The notes beneath the pieces are model-generated. The model worked only from the letters and a program-made list of their open reading frames with translations, had not been told where the DNA came from and did no database searches. From Clostridia bacterium (GTDB lineage Bacteria > Bacillota > Clostridia > Oscillospirales > Feifaniaceae), in the NCBI GenBank assembly GCA_017517965.1, contig JAFWXR010000037.1, forward strand, positions 1-64,000: 64,000 nucleotides of DNA, read 5' to 3'. The position numbers and the translations under genes were made by a program. This document shows positions 53,414-61,492 of the stretch, piece after piece. Position 1 is the stretch's first letter. The number at the start of each line of letters is the position of its first letter.

Positions 53414-53416
53414 TTT

Positions 53417-53457
53417 GAAAATAAACGACTCTATTATTTATAGAGTCGTTTATTTTA
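53417..53457 (+). terminator. Terminator of trxAB
   Basis: Sixteen-pair stem AAAATAAACGACTCTA / TAGAGTCGTTTATTTT with a 7-nt loop, immediately after the stop. Confidence 0.92.
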
Positions 53458-53528
53458 TTCTACAAATAATTCTATTGATAATAGAAGTTTATTTTAATTA
53501 TAATAAAAACAGGAGGAGGATGATAGTA

Positions 53529-54653
53529 ATGGACAGAACTAACAAATTTGCAGAAAATTTAAAGTGCTACAGGATGAAACATAATTTAACTCAAAAGCAA
53601 CTTGCAGAACAAATCGGATATACGGAAAAATCCATCAGTCAATGGGAACTGGGAAATGCTTTTCCCACTATTGAGACAATCTTAAAACTTGCCGAGTTGT
53701 TTAAAATAACTCTGGATGAGTTTATGTTCGGAAAAATGTCCAGCTATTATTTTCTCGGAATTGACGGTGGCGGAACCAAGACGTCGTTTAAATTGGTAGA
53801 TGAAAATGGACTTCTTATCAATCAGATATGCAAAGGGTCGAGCAATCCTAACGATATCGGGATAGAAAAGACGTTTACGGTGCTCAGTGACGGAATCGGT
53901 GAGGTGTGCAGAGGAATACCGTATTCCCAGATAACAATGTTTGCAGGTATTGCAGGCGGTGGACTGACAAGTGATAATGCTCAGAAATTAAACCGTTTTT
54001 TCAGTAAATTCGGTTTTTATGCATTTGACAACGGTAGTGACGTTGAGAACCTTGTGTCTCTTTCGGATAATAAAAAATCCGTTCTTGTCATAATGGGTAC
54101 GGGGTTTATCGTATATGCTGTCAACAAAGAAGAAAGAAAAAGGATTTCCGGTTGGGGACAGTTCTTTGATGAGGGTGGCAGCGGATATACTCTCGGAAGA
54201 GATGCAATCACTGCTGTCCTGTGCGCAAGTGACGGCAGTGGCAAACAGACTGCATTGACTTCTCTTATTGAAAACAGAATCGGTGAATCGGCAGAAAAGC
54301 ATCTTGCAGAATTTTATAAGGGCGGTAAACGTTACATTTCTCAGTTTGCAGAGTTTGTGTTCACTGCGGCACAGGACGGCGATCAGGCAGCGATTGAAAT
54401 TCTTGAAAAAAATATGTGTTTTGTGGCAGATAAGATAAATACCGCACTCAGTTATCTCGGTGGAAATTCTGCCGCGCAGACCGTACCTGTTTTATTCTCG
54501 GGAGGAATATGTGAAAATCACAATATACTGTTCCCGTTGATAAAAAAGCATATAACCGCTGATAACTATGAACTGGCAGTACTTGAGGCTGAGCAGGTTG
54601 ACGGTGCGTTGAACCGTGCAAGAAATATATTTAAAACCAAAGGAGAACGATAA
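53529..54653 (+). CDS. XRE-type HTH fused to BadF/BadG-family sugar kinase (MurK-like)
   Basis: 374 residues from ATG 53529 (AGGAGGA 8 nt upstream; an ATG at 53520 touches that site). Residues about 5-65 are an XRE/Cro HTH (LTQKQLAEQIGYTEKSISQW). From about 77 an ASKHA kinase of the BadF/BadG/BcrA group: FLGIDGGGTKTSFKLVDENG, MFAGIAGGG, VLVIMGTGFIVYAV, WGQFFDEGGSGYTLGRDA, VLFSGGICEN. This family includes GlcNAc kinases and clostridial MurK, which phosphorylates MurNAc and GlcNAc. With murQ two genes downstream, amino-sugar phosphorylation is likely. The fused HTH suggests a kinase that also senses substrate and represses its operon, analogous to ROK regulators. Confidence 0.87.
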   Translation: MDRTNKFAENLKCYRMKHNLTQKQLAEQIGYTEKSISQWELGNAFPTIETILKLAELFKITLDEFMFGKMSSYYFLGIDGGGTKTSFKLVDENGLLINQICKGSSNPNDIGIEKTFTVLSDGIGEVCRGIPYSQITMFAGIAGGGLTSDNAQKLNRFFSKFGFYAFDNGSDVENLVSLSDNKKSVLVIMGTGFIVYAVNKEERKRISGWGQFFDEGGSGYTLGRDAITAVLCASDGSGKQTALTSLIENRIGESAEKHLAEFYKGGKRYISQFAEFVFTAAQDGDQAAIEILEKNMCFVADKINTALSYLGGNSAAQTVPVLFSGGICENHNILFPLIKKHITADNYELAVLEAEQVDGALNRARNIFKTKGER

Positions 54654-56398
54654 TGAAAAGAATTGTTGCAGATAAGGGAAAGGGTTATTATCATATCGTA
54701 ACAAACGGTAAGGCACACGAGGCAGAACTTTATGCGGCGTCCGTACTGTATCAGTATCTATTTAAGGCAACAGGTGCCATCGTGCCGTATTTTTCCGATG
54801 TGGACCGTTGTCCCAGGCGTTCTCCCGAAATACATATAGGTGCCGACGTCCGTGGTATCAAGACCGACGTAAGTCATCTTACCGATGACGGTTTTGTAAT
54901 TAAGACAAGGGATGAGGATATCGTAATTGCGGGCAAAACTCCGAGAGGAACCGTTTACGGCGTATATCACTTTCTGGAAAAATTCATAAATTTCAAATGC
55001 TTTACAAAGGATATTGAAACCTTTGATAAGGTTGAAACTCTTGTGGTTGAAGATATCGATGTCTGCGAAAACCCTGTATTTGAATACCGTGAGGTATATT
55101 TCAGATCTGCTTTTGATGCGGGCTTCTGCGTTAAAAACAAACTTAATTCCAATATGGCGTATCTCCCTAAAGAAATGGGCGGAAAAATCAAATTCTTTAA
55201 TTTTCACCATTCCTTTTATGAATTGGTATCACCTGAAGTACATTATGACGAGCATCCCGAGTATTATTCACTCGTAAACGGGGAGAGGCTTAAAGAAAAA
55301 ACACAGCTTTGTCTTACCAACGAGGGTGTCTTTCAAGAGGCAAGGAAAACACTGCGTCGCTGGATTAAAGAAAATCCCGATTGCAAGATTTTTTCCGTGG
55401 CACAGAATGACAACAAAAATTACTGCACCTGTGAAAAATGTAAGGCGCTTGATGACAAGTACGGAACTCCTGCGGCAAGCCTTATAACCTTTGTTAACAG
55501 ACTTGCCGATGATATCAGGGAGGATTATCCCGACGTGCTTATTCACACGTTTGCATATCAGTACACCAAGAAAGCGCCGATAGGTATGAGAGTTGCCGAT
55601 AACGTTGTTGTAAGACTCTGCAATATTGAGTGCAGTTGGGATACGCCGATGGAACAGCAGGCAAAAGAAAGACCCGATTCGCAGGCGGCAGGCTTTGTTG
55701 AAAATATCGGTGACTGGGGAAGAATGTGTAAGCATCTTTACATCTGGGATTATGCCTGCAATTTCCGCAATTATCTGCTTCCGTTCCCGAATTACCGTTC
55801 TTTACCGGAAAATCTGCGCACCTATCAGAAAAATAACATCATAGGTGTTTTACAGCAGGGTAATTTTGCTTACGGTGAAACGTCAGGTATGGCTGATTTA
55901 GAGTCTTACCTCGGAGCAAGGCTTTTGTGGAATCCTAATCAGGATGAAAATGCAATCATCGACGAGTTTATCAGGGGCGTTTACGGGGAAGAGTGTTATC
56001 CTTATATCCGTGAATACGTAGATATGCTTTGCGATAACATCACGGGAAAACCGCTCACGCTCTATCAGAATACGGATGCAGAGCATTTTACCGACGAGTT
56101 TGTGACAAGGGCGGATGAACTCTTTACAAAGGCGATTTCCGTTGCAAAAAACGAAAAGAGCAAGTGGTATCTTGAAAAAGAGTATCTGTCGGTTATGTTT
56201 ATGAAGGCTACAAGAATGGAAATTGGTAATCCTGAGAAAAATCCTTTGATTGACGAACTTTATAAAAGAGTAAAAGACTTCAATATTTTGGAAATCAGAG
56301 AAAGAAGAAATCTTGATCATACTTTTGAAATTTTGAGAAATTCAAGATATGCTGAAAGCAGAGAAAATGAGTATAATCTTTACTACATTATGAAATAA
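54653..56398 (+). CDS. DUF4838 domain protein, putative intracellular glycosidase
   Basis: 581 residues; the ATG overlaps the kinase stop (TAATG). N-terminal about 120 residues resemble the GH20/GH67-type auxiliary domain (HIGADVRGIKTD, GFVIKTRDEDIVIAGKTPRG). The central DUF4838 barrel follows (FSVAQNDNKNYCTCEKCKAL, TFVNRLADDIREDYPDVLIH, HLYIWDYACNFRNYLLPFPN) and then a helical C-terminus. Catalytic residues are not established for the family. No signal peptide. The operon places it in handling of cell-wall-derived amino sugars, perhaps cleaving a disaccharide before or after phosphorylation (inference). Confidence 0.82.
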   Translation: MKRIVADKGKGYYHIVTNGKAHEAELYAASVLYQYLFKATGAIVPYFSDVDRCPRRSPEIHIGADVRGIKTDVSHLTDDGFVIKTRDEDIVIAGKTPRGTVYGVYHFLEKFINFKCFTKDIETFDKVETLVVEDIDVCENPVFEYREVYFRSAFDAGFCVKNKLNSNMAYLPKEMGGKIKFFNFHHSFYELVSPEVHYDEHPEYYSLVNGERLKEKTQLCLTNEGVFQEARKTLRRWIKENPDCKIFSVAQNDNKNYCTCEKCKALDDKYGTPAASLITFVNRLADDIREDYPDVLIHTFAYQYTKKAPIGMRVADNVVVRLCNIECSWDTPMEQQAKERPDSQAAGFVENIGDWGRMCKHLYIWDYACNFRNYLLPFPNYRSLPENLRTYQKNNIIGVLQQGNFAYGETSGMADLESYLGARLLWNPNQDENAIIDEFIRGVYGEECYPYIREYVDMLCDNITGKPLTLYQNTDAEHFTDEFVTRADELFTKAISVAKNEKSKWYLEKEYLSVMFMKATRMEIGNPEKNPLIDELYKRVKDFNILEIRERRNLDHTFEILRNSRYAESRENEYNLYYIMK

Positions 56399-56412
56399 GA
56401 GGGGGAGTAAAT

Positions 56413-57210
56413 ATGCTGAAAACTGAAATGCGTAACGAGGCGTCGAAACATATTGATAAAATGGATTCCTTGTCCATTGTAAAACTTATGAATGAAGAAA
56501 ATATGAATGCCGTCAAAGCGGTAGATGCCGCACTCGACAAGGTTGCAGAGGTTTGTGATACGGTTGCAGACAGTTTTGAAAAAGGTGGCAGACTGTTTTA
56601 CGTGGGTGCAGGCACGTCGGGACGTCTTGCCGTTGCAGATGCTGCAGAGTGCCCTCCGACCTTCGGTGTGCCGAGAGATCTCGTAATAGGTATCATTGCA
56701 GGTGGCGAAAAATGTATGGTGCAGGCTGCAGAAGCAGAAGAGGACGATGCTTCGGCAGGTGAGCGTGACCTGAAGAAATACGACCTTTGCGATAAGGACG
56801 TTGTTGTGGGTATTTCGGCATCGGGCGGTGCGTCTTACGTGGTTGGTGCCCTTGAATATGCCAATAGCGTGGGTGCAGTAAGCGTAAGTCTGTCAAGCAA
56901 TGCCGATTCTCCGATTGAAAAGGTTGCAAAAATCGGTATCGTGGTTGACACGGGTGCCGAGGTCATTACGGGCTCTACCAGACTTAAAAGCGGAACGGCA
57001 CAGAAACTGGTGCTGAATATGATATCAACGTGCTCTATGGTCAGAACCGGAAAGGTTTATGAAAATATGATGATAAATTTACGTCCCAGCAACGTGAAAC
57101 TCAAAGCAAGAATGGTTCGTATAGTATGCGAAATCATCGGTTGTGATGCCGATACGGCAGAGCAGTTGCTTGAAAAGAACGACTGGAACATAAGAAAAGC
57201 AGTTGAGTAA
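56413..57210 (+). CDS. murQ: N-acetylmuramic acid 6-phosphate etherase
   Basis: 265 residues. It cleaves the lactyl ether of MurNAc-6P to GlcNAc-6P and D-lactate. SIS domain with LFYVGAGTSGRLAVADAAEC then PPTFG near the N-terminus, IIAGGEKCMVQAAEAEEDDA, VVGISASGGASYVVGALEYA, TGSTRLKSGTAQKLVLNMIS. The C-terminus stops after the UBA-like helix pair (EQLLEKNDWNIRKAVE), about 30 residues shorter than many homologues; the core is intact. Last gene of the kinase-DUF4838-murQ operon. Confidence 0.94.
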   Translation: MLKTEMRNEASKHIDKMDSLSIVKLMNEENMNAVKAVDAALDKVAEVCDTVADSFEKGGRLFYVGAGTSGRLAVADAAECPPTFGVPRDLVIGIIAGGEKCMVQAAEAEEDDASAGERDLKKYDLCDKDVVVGISASGGASYVVGALEYANSVGAVSVSLSSNADSPIEKVAKIGIVVDTGAEVITGSTRLKSGTAQKLVLNMISTCSMVRTGKVYENMMINLRPSNVKLKARMVRIVCEIIGCDADTAEQLLEKNDWNIRKAVE

Positions 57211-57211
57211 C

Positions 57212-57246
57212 AAAAAACTCCTTGGTGCATACCAAGGAGTTTTTTT
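57212..57246. terminator. Bidirectional terminator after murQ
   Basis: AAAAACTCCTTGGT / ACCAAGGAGTTTTT around a short GCAT loop, starting at the murQ stop; also serves the converging minus-strand gene. Confidence 0.9.
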
Positions 57247-57319
57247 AGTTACCAAACGTCATTTACGTAGTGGTCGGAAAAGGTGGGGTTTGACGATAAA
57301 TCGAGAATGTCGGCATTTT

Positions 57320-58927
57320 TTATATGCCCAGTGCAGTCGCTATCGTCTGATAATCGTTGGTGAGAAGTGTGTCTACACCCATATCCATAAGCATCTTTGC
57401 TTCCTCTATATCGTCTGACCAGAAGAAGTTGCAACGTATACCGTGCTCGTGAGCCTTCTTGACCATATCGGCGTTATAAAGTCTCTTTACGAGCTGTACT
57501 TTTTCTGCACCTATTTCGATTGCCCTGTCAACTATCTGCAATTCCTGCTTTCCTGCCGCTACGCATACTGCAATATCAGGGGCGTATGCCTTGCATTTTT
57601 TGAGAACTTCATCGTTGAGCGTCGTGAAATAGACGTGCTTTGCACAGTCGTACTTACGTACGAGGGCAACGATTTCTTCAAGCTTGTCATCCTCCATACG
57701 TGCATCCCATATCTTGACGTGGATATTCATTATGACGCGTGAAGCAAATTTTTCCAAAATATCTTCGAATGAAGGAATCTTAAGACCGGCAAATTTACCG
57801 TCAAAGCCCAGACCGAAATCGAGTTTTAAAAGTTCTTCATACGTGTGCTCGGTAACGAGTCCCGTACCGTTGCTCACACGTTCGAGATGCTTATCGTGGC
57901 AGGAAACGAGAACACCGTCCTTAGTCGTCCAGAGGTCAAACTCTATCTCCTGTGCGCCGAGTGCGATTGCGGCACCCCATGCAGGCATACTGTTTTCGGG
58001 TGCAACCGTGTTAAAGCCTCTGTGTGCACAGATACGGGGGTAGGGAAGATCTCTGTCGAAAAGTGACACGCCTCTGCCACCGTTTCTGTAAAGCCACGGT
58101 CTGCGACCTTCTTCTATGTAGGCGTAGTGAGGCTTGGGGTCACCCCTGAAGCCTGCCGCTTTATAGTATTTTTTGTTTACGTCTATCTCGTGGGTTTCGT
58201 AACCGGCACGGCTCTTCATATCGGCAATGGTGTCGCCGTTGGGGGCGATAATACAGCTGCCGCCGCCGATAGGCGAATCCTCACCAAGCGATACTGACGA
58301 ACGTACTACGTAGGCGTTCGTATGATATGCAAGGAATTTGTTTATTATTGAGAGTGCCGAGTGCGTATCCGTCCTCTGATGTGAGCAGCCGATGATAACG
58401 TCTACTTTCTGCAGGGCGAGAGGAGCAAACGCCTCGTACATATAAAAGTCGTAGCAGGTCATAAAGCCGTAGCGTACACCCTCTATTTCAACCGTATACG
58501 GATTTTCGCGAAGTGTTGTGTAGGACGAATCAATCTCAAGTCCGCCGACTGAGGCTGACTTATCCTCCTTCGGTGCGGGGTGAGCCTTGTAGTATCTGCC
58601 TACCGTGTTGCCGTTTCTGTCAAGGGCGTGCGTCGTATTACGCCAGCCGTTTTTTGACTTGTAGCCACAGTTTACGAAGGTTATGGCGTTACATCTTTTT
58701 GCCATATCTCTTGCCGCCTGCAGATACGTTTCGTTATATTTGTTTATGCAGGCGTGATAGTTGTCCCTGCCCTTCTGCGCTGCAGGAATGTCACCCCATT
58801 CGGGCATAACGATAAGGTCAAGAGGCTCATTACAGCTTTCCATAAGCTTGAGCATTTTCTCGAAACAGATATCCGCATCCTCGGGATTTAGCGAATATTC
58901 AGGCTGAATAATTCTTACTTTCATCAT
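57320..58927 (-). CDS. Nitrilase-superfamily amidohydrolase fused to glycerophosphodiester phosphodiesterase
   Basis: 535 residues, ATG 58927 after AAGGAG. Residues 1 to about 290: carbon-nitrogen hydrolase with triad Glu43 (IVMPEWGD), Lys114 (GRYYKAHPAP) and Cys158 (GFMTCYDFYMYE). Residues about 298-535: GDPD barrel with RICAHRGFNTVAPENSMPAW, EIEFDLWTTKDGVLVSCHDK, MNIHVKIWD and a C-terminal LLTNDYQTIA. One domain should cleave an amide or nitrile, the other a glycerophosphodiester; joining them suggests sequential removal of two groups from one molecule, for example an N-acylated glycerophospho head group (inference). Cytoplasmic. A 71-nt gap with coding-like sequence in another frame separates its stop from the terminator. 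Confidence 0.88.
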   Translation of the reverse strand: MMKVRIIQPEYSLNPEDADICFEKMLKLMESCNEPLDLIVMPEWGDIPAAQKGRDNYHACINKYNETYLQAARDMAKRCNAITFVNCGYKSKNGWRNTTHALDRNGNTVGRYYKAHPAPKEDKSASVGGLEIDSSYTTLRENPYTVEIEGVRYGFMTCYDFYMYEAFAPLALQKVDVIIGCSHQRTDTHSALSIINKFLAYHTNAYVVRSSVSLGEDSPIGGGSCIIAPNGDTIADMKSRAGYETHEIDVNKKYYKAAGFRGDPKPHYAYIEEGRRPWLYRNGGRGVSLFDRDLPYPRICAHRGFNTVAPENSMPAWGAAIALGAQEIEFDLWTTKDGVLVSCHDKHLERVSNGTGLVTEHTYEELLKLDFGLGFDGKFAGLKIPSFEDILEKFASRVIMNIHVKIWDARMEDDKLEEIVALVRKYDCAKHVYFTTLNDEVLKKCKAYAPDIAVCVAAGKQELQIVDRAIEIGAEKVQLVKRLYNADMVKKAHEHGIRCNFFWSDDIEEAKMLMDMGVDTLLTNDYQTIATALGI

Positions 58928-58994
58928 ATTACTCCTTTTATTTTAAAACTGCTTTTTACGTCAATAATACGAAAGTAGCCGATAGTTCTAAAAT

Positions 58995-59075
58995 CGTTTT
59001 TAAAACGTTATCCATGAATTTTATCTTTCACACGTAATCTTGAGAGGAGTATATCACAACTTATTCAAAAAGTAA
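58995..59075 (-). promoter_or_regulatory. Promoter and candidate operator of the nitrilase-GDPD gene
   Basis: Minus-strand TTTACT (59070-59075), 17-bp spacer, TATACT (59047-59052), then the perfect palindrome CGTTTTTAAAACG (58995-59007) in the 5' leader, a size fitting a repressor site. The rest of 58928-59097 shows no gene. Confidence 0.6.
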
Positions 59076-59097
59076 ATAAAGAGGTCTTTTGGGGAAA

Positions 59098-59463
59098 ATA
59101 AAAAAACGCCCATAGGGCGATCATTCGATCAAAAAGCATAATTTTGTTAAAAGATCTCAGTAAATAAAAATAACCCTTGACCGATGTTTCTTTACACATT
59201 CCATACCGGTCAAGGGTTATTTTTCTTCACTTTTGATATCTAACATCTTTTTCTTTTACCTCACATTCCTTGAATTTTTTGCCTTCTTCTTTTAATGCTT
59301 TTCCCATTTTTACGTTACTTCTTTTCCTGTAAGGTGAGAACTTTTTCTTAAGAAGGCTATATATCTAAAACTCTTGCCAGGCACTCGGACTGCTGCCACT
59401 TACCTGAGCTTAAGAGCGATTCGCCGTTAACTCTTCATCGGGTATCACCCCTTTCTCTTTGCA
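59098..59463 (-). ncRNA. Structured noncoding RNA, copy 2 (unassigned class)
   Basis: Minus-strand transcript of about 300 nt, from a promoter at 59469-59497 to the terminator 59166-59182 with 59208-59224; a second hairpin CGCCC-TAT-GGGCG with T-tail lies at 59101-59120. Same element order as copy 1: GGGTGATACCC (59440-59450), CAGGTA/TGCCTG hairpin (59378-59406) with loop GTGGCAGCAGTCC, GCCTTCTT/AAGAAGGC helix (59350-59357 with 59281-59288), conserved A/G-rich stretch, terminator. The variable insert inside the last helix is shorter and unrelated in sequence to copy 1, while the helix itself is identical. It lies between the nitrilase-GDPD promoter and the deoR end, and leads into no obvious gene before its terminators. 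Confidence 0.8.
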
Positions 59464-59468
59464 CTTTT

Positions 59469-59555
59469 AATATAACACGATTTTTCGTTTCTTACAATAT
59501 GTAAAACTGTATGAAGAATTCGGGTGAAACTTATGCATAACGCAGAAATTTTATT
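59469..59555 (-). promoter_or_regulatory. Promoter and control sites of noncoding RNA 2
   Basis: Minus-strand TTGTAA (59492-59497), 17-bp spacer, TATATT (59469-59474), with the same TTACA-ATA-TGTAA palindrome (59492-59504) and the same 26-nt block with TTATGCATAA (59530-59555) as locus 1. Confidence 0.75.
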
Positions 59556-59572
59556 ACTCTGTATCAAAAGTG

Positions 59573-59602
59573 TTGACGGACATAAATTTATTCTGTTATA
59601 CT
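59573..59602 (+). promoter_or_regulatory. Divergent plus-strand promoter of RNA locus 2
   Basis: TTGACG (59573-59578), 18-bp spacer, TATACT (59597-59602). Predicted transcript of only about 50 nt ends at the hairpin at 59623-59660; no plus-strand gene follows. Confidence 0.7.
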
Positions 59603-59622
59603 GAATATGTTAGGTGTTAAAC

Positions 59623-59660
59623 AAACTCCCCGTTGTTGCGAAACAACGGGGAGTTTTATT
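59623..59660. terminator. Bidirectional terminator between RNA locus 2 and deoR-type gene
   Basis: AAACTCCCCGTTGTT-GCGA-AACAACGGGGAGTTT, 15-bp perfect stem with TTATTTTTT on the plus strand. Confidence 0.9.
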
Positions 59661-59663
59661 TTT

Positions 59664-60413
59664 TCAGGAACACTGCGTTACAAGTTTTTTATCAAGTGTT
59701 TTTATAAGCCCTTTATTTTCAGGTAGTTTTTCCATTACCACGAAATCTATGTTCTCAAAAGGAAAGCCGTTATAGATATATTTTTTTCCAACCTTTGAGG
59801 TGTCTGCAAGTAAAACGGTTTTTGCACTGTTTTTCTGCATTTGTTTTATGATATCCAGACGGTCGGCATCATTTGAGGTGAAACCGCCCTCCGTTATTCC
59901 GCTGCACGAGAAAAACATAATGTCGGCATTGAATCTGTCGATGTTGCAGGAGGTTAAATTTCCCGTAAAATCGTAGCCTTCATACAGTTCGCCCCCAAGC
60001 GAAATCACCTTAATTCCGGGATGCTGTTTTAAAACGTCAACGATATCGGGACAAGACGTTATAACGGTCAGATTTTTAAACGAGGTGAGCGTTCTGGCGA
60101 AATGAGTAACGGTGCTTCCCGAGGGCAGAAAAATACTCATATTGTCTTTTACTAACGTGCTCGCAATATGAGCAATTCTTTTCTTTGCCTGTATATTTGA
60201 AGTGTTTCTTAAGAATGACGGCGGGTCGCAATTTGCTTTGTCTGATGACACCGCACCGCCCCACACACGAAAAATCAGACCCCTCTGCTCCATTTGCTTA
60301 AGGTCACGGCGGATGGTTGCTTCACTTGCAAAAACCGCATTCTTCAATTGCTCGATAGTTGCGTTACCCTGTTTATTAACGAGTTCGTAAATCCTTTGCT
60401 GTCTTTCACGCAT
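59664..60413 (-). CDS. DeoR-family transcriptional regulator
   Basis: 249 residues: N-terminal DeoR HTH (MRERQQRIYELVNKQGNATI, SEATIRRDLKQMEQRGLI) and a sugar-phosphate-binding domain (KKRIAHIASTLVKDNMSIFL, SGSTVTHFARTL, VISLGGELYEGYDFTGN, KTVLLADTSKVGKK). DeoR proteins typically repress sugar-catabolic operons and release on binding a phosphorylated intermediate. It is divergent from the epimerase operon across a region of repeated TGATTGAATT motifs and a 20-bp palindrome, so it probably controls that operon and itself. Confidence 0.92.
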   Translation of the reverse strand: MRERQQRIYELVNKQGNATIEQLKNAVFASEATIRRDLKQMEQRGLIFRVWGGAVSSDKANCDPPSFLRNTSNIQAKKRIAHIASTLVKDNMSIFLPSGSTVTHFARTLTSFKNLTVITSCPDIVDVLKQHPGIKVISLGGELYEGYDFTGNLTSCNIDRFNADIMFFSCSGITEGGFTSNDADRLDIIKQMQKNSAKTVLLADTSKVGKKYIYNGFPFENIDFVVMEKLPENKGLIKTLDKKLVTQCS

Positions 60414-60430
60414 ACGTTAAACCTCACTGT

Positions 60431-60603
60431 AATTTGTGATTGAATTATATCCGACTTTAAATAACTTGTCAATGCAAATTGTGATTGAATTGCCCTTAAA
60501 AATGATTGAATTGCCAATACTGATTGTCATTTTGCATTCACGTATTGCAAATCAATCAGTTAAATGTTAATAATTGTGATGTCACAATTAACTGTGATAT
60601 AAT
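60431..60603. promoter_or_regulatory. Intergenic control region: repeated DeoR-type sites and plus-strand promoter
   Basis: TGATTGAATT occurs at about 60438-60446, 60483-60491 and 60503-60512, with a partial TGATTG at about 60521-60526. TAATTGTGATGTCACAATTA (60571-60590) is a perfect 20-bp palindrome. It covers the -35 TTGTGA (60574-60579) of a promoter whose -10 TATAAT is at 60598-60603 (18-bp spacer). The layout fits repression by the divergent DeoR protein. Confidence 0.7.
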
Positions 60604-60625
60604 AATTAGGATAAGGGTGCTTATT

Positions 60626-61492
60626 ATGTTTGGCGATCATATAGCGGGAATATATGAGAAGGCATTTGATGCCGGAATAAATTGGGATGAGAGACTGAGC
60701 CGTGCGGCAAAACTCGGCTTTGATTACGTTGAAATCAGCATAGATGAAACTGATGACCGTTTACAAAGGCTTGACTGGACTAAAGCAGAGAAGAAAAAAC
60801 TGCTTGATTCCATGTGGGCAACGGGTGTGGACATCCGTTCAATGTGCCTTAGCGGACATCGCCGTTTCCCCTTCGGAAGCGCTTGTGAGGAAACTCGCAA
60901 AAAGGCTTACGAAATTATGGAAAAGGCAATAGATTTTGCCGGTGAATTGGGAATCAGGGTCATTCAGCTTGCGGGATATGACGTGTATTATGAAGAGTCT
61001 ACCGACGACAGTGTAAAACGCTTTAAAGAGGGTATGCAGTGGGCGGCAGACAAGGCAGGTCAGGCGCAGGTTATGCTTGCAATGGAGATTATGGACACGC
61101 CGTTTATGAATTCTATCAGCAAGCATCTTGAGTATGAAAAGGCGATAAATTCACCCTGGTACCGTGTTTATCCCGACCTTGGAAATCTTTCGGCCTGGCG
61201 TGAGAATAATCCCGCAGCAGAAATAGAGAAGGGTATAGCAAGTATCGTTGCCGTTCACGTCAAGGATACTCTGTCACCGACAGAGGATTTTGAAGGTCTC
61301 TTCAAGGGCGTTCCGTTCGGAACGGGATGTGTCGATTTCCCTGCAAGATTTGCTCAGCTTGAGCAGCTTGGATATAAAGGTCCCTATATGATAGAAATGT
61401 GGCATAAAGAGGGCACAGATGACGTTGCCGAAATTGCAAAGGCGGCAAAATGGTTAGATGAACAATATGAAAGAGGTATAAAAAATGTTTAA
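60626..61492 (+). CDS. L-ribulose/L-xylulose-5-phosphate 3-epimerase (UlaE/SgbU type)
   Basis: 288 residues from ATG 60626 (AAGGG upstream); a longer in-frame reading would run back through the promoter. Xylose-isomerase-like TIM barrel: IYEKAFDAGINWDERLSRAA, FDYVEISIDETDDRL, SMCLSGHRRFPFGS, AMEIMDTPFMNS, YPDLGNLSAW, VHVKDT and a C-terminal YMIEMWHK; Glu/Asp/His/Glu metal ligands are in place. Converts the L-pentulose 5-phosphate for the AraD-type enzyme encoded next. Overlaps araD by 8 nt. Confidence 0.9.
   Translation: MFGDHIAGIYEKAFDAGINWDERLSRAAKLGFDYVEISIDETDDRLQRLDWTKAEKKKLLDSMWATGVDIRSMCLSGHRRFPFGSACEETRKKAYEIMEKAIDFAGELGIRVIQLAGYDVYYEESTDDSVKRFKEGMQWAADKAGQAQVMLAMEIMDTPFMNSISKHLEYEKAINSPWYRVYPDLGNLSAWRENNPAAEIEKGIASIVAVHVKDTLSPTEDFEGLFKGVPFGTGCVDFPARFAQLEQLGYKGPYMIEMWHKEGTDDVAEIAKAAKWLDEQYERGIKNV

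Noticed and set aside
53520-53528. Start of the HTH-kinase at ATG 53520
   Set aside because: It touches the ribosome-binding site; ATG 53529 has proper spacing.
59230-59320. 26-codon frame (MGKALKEEGKK...) in RNA copy 2
   Set aside because: Copy 1 has a stop and no start codon at the corresponding place, so the frame is not conserved.
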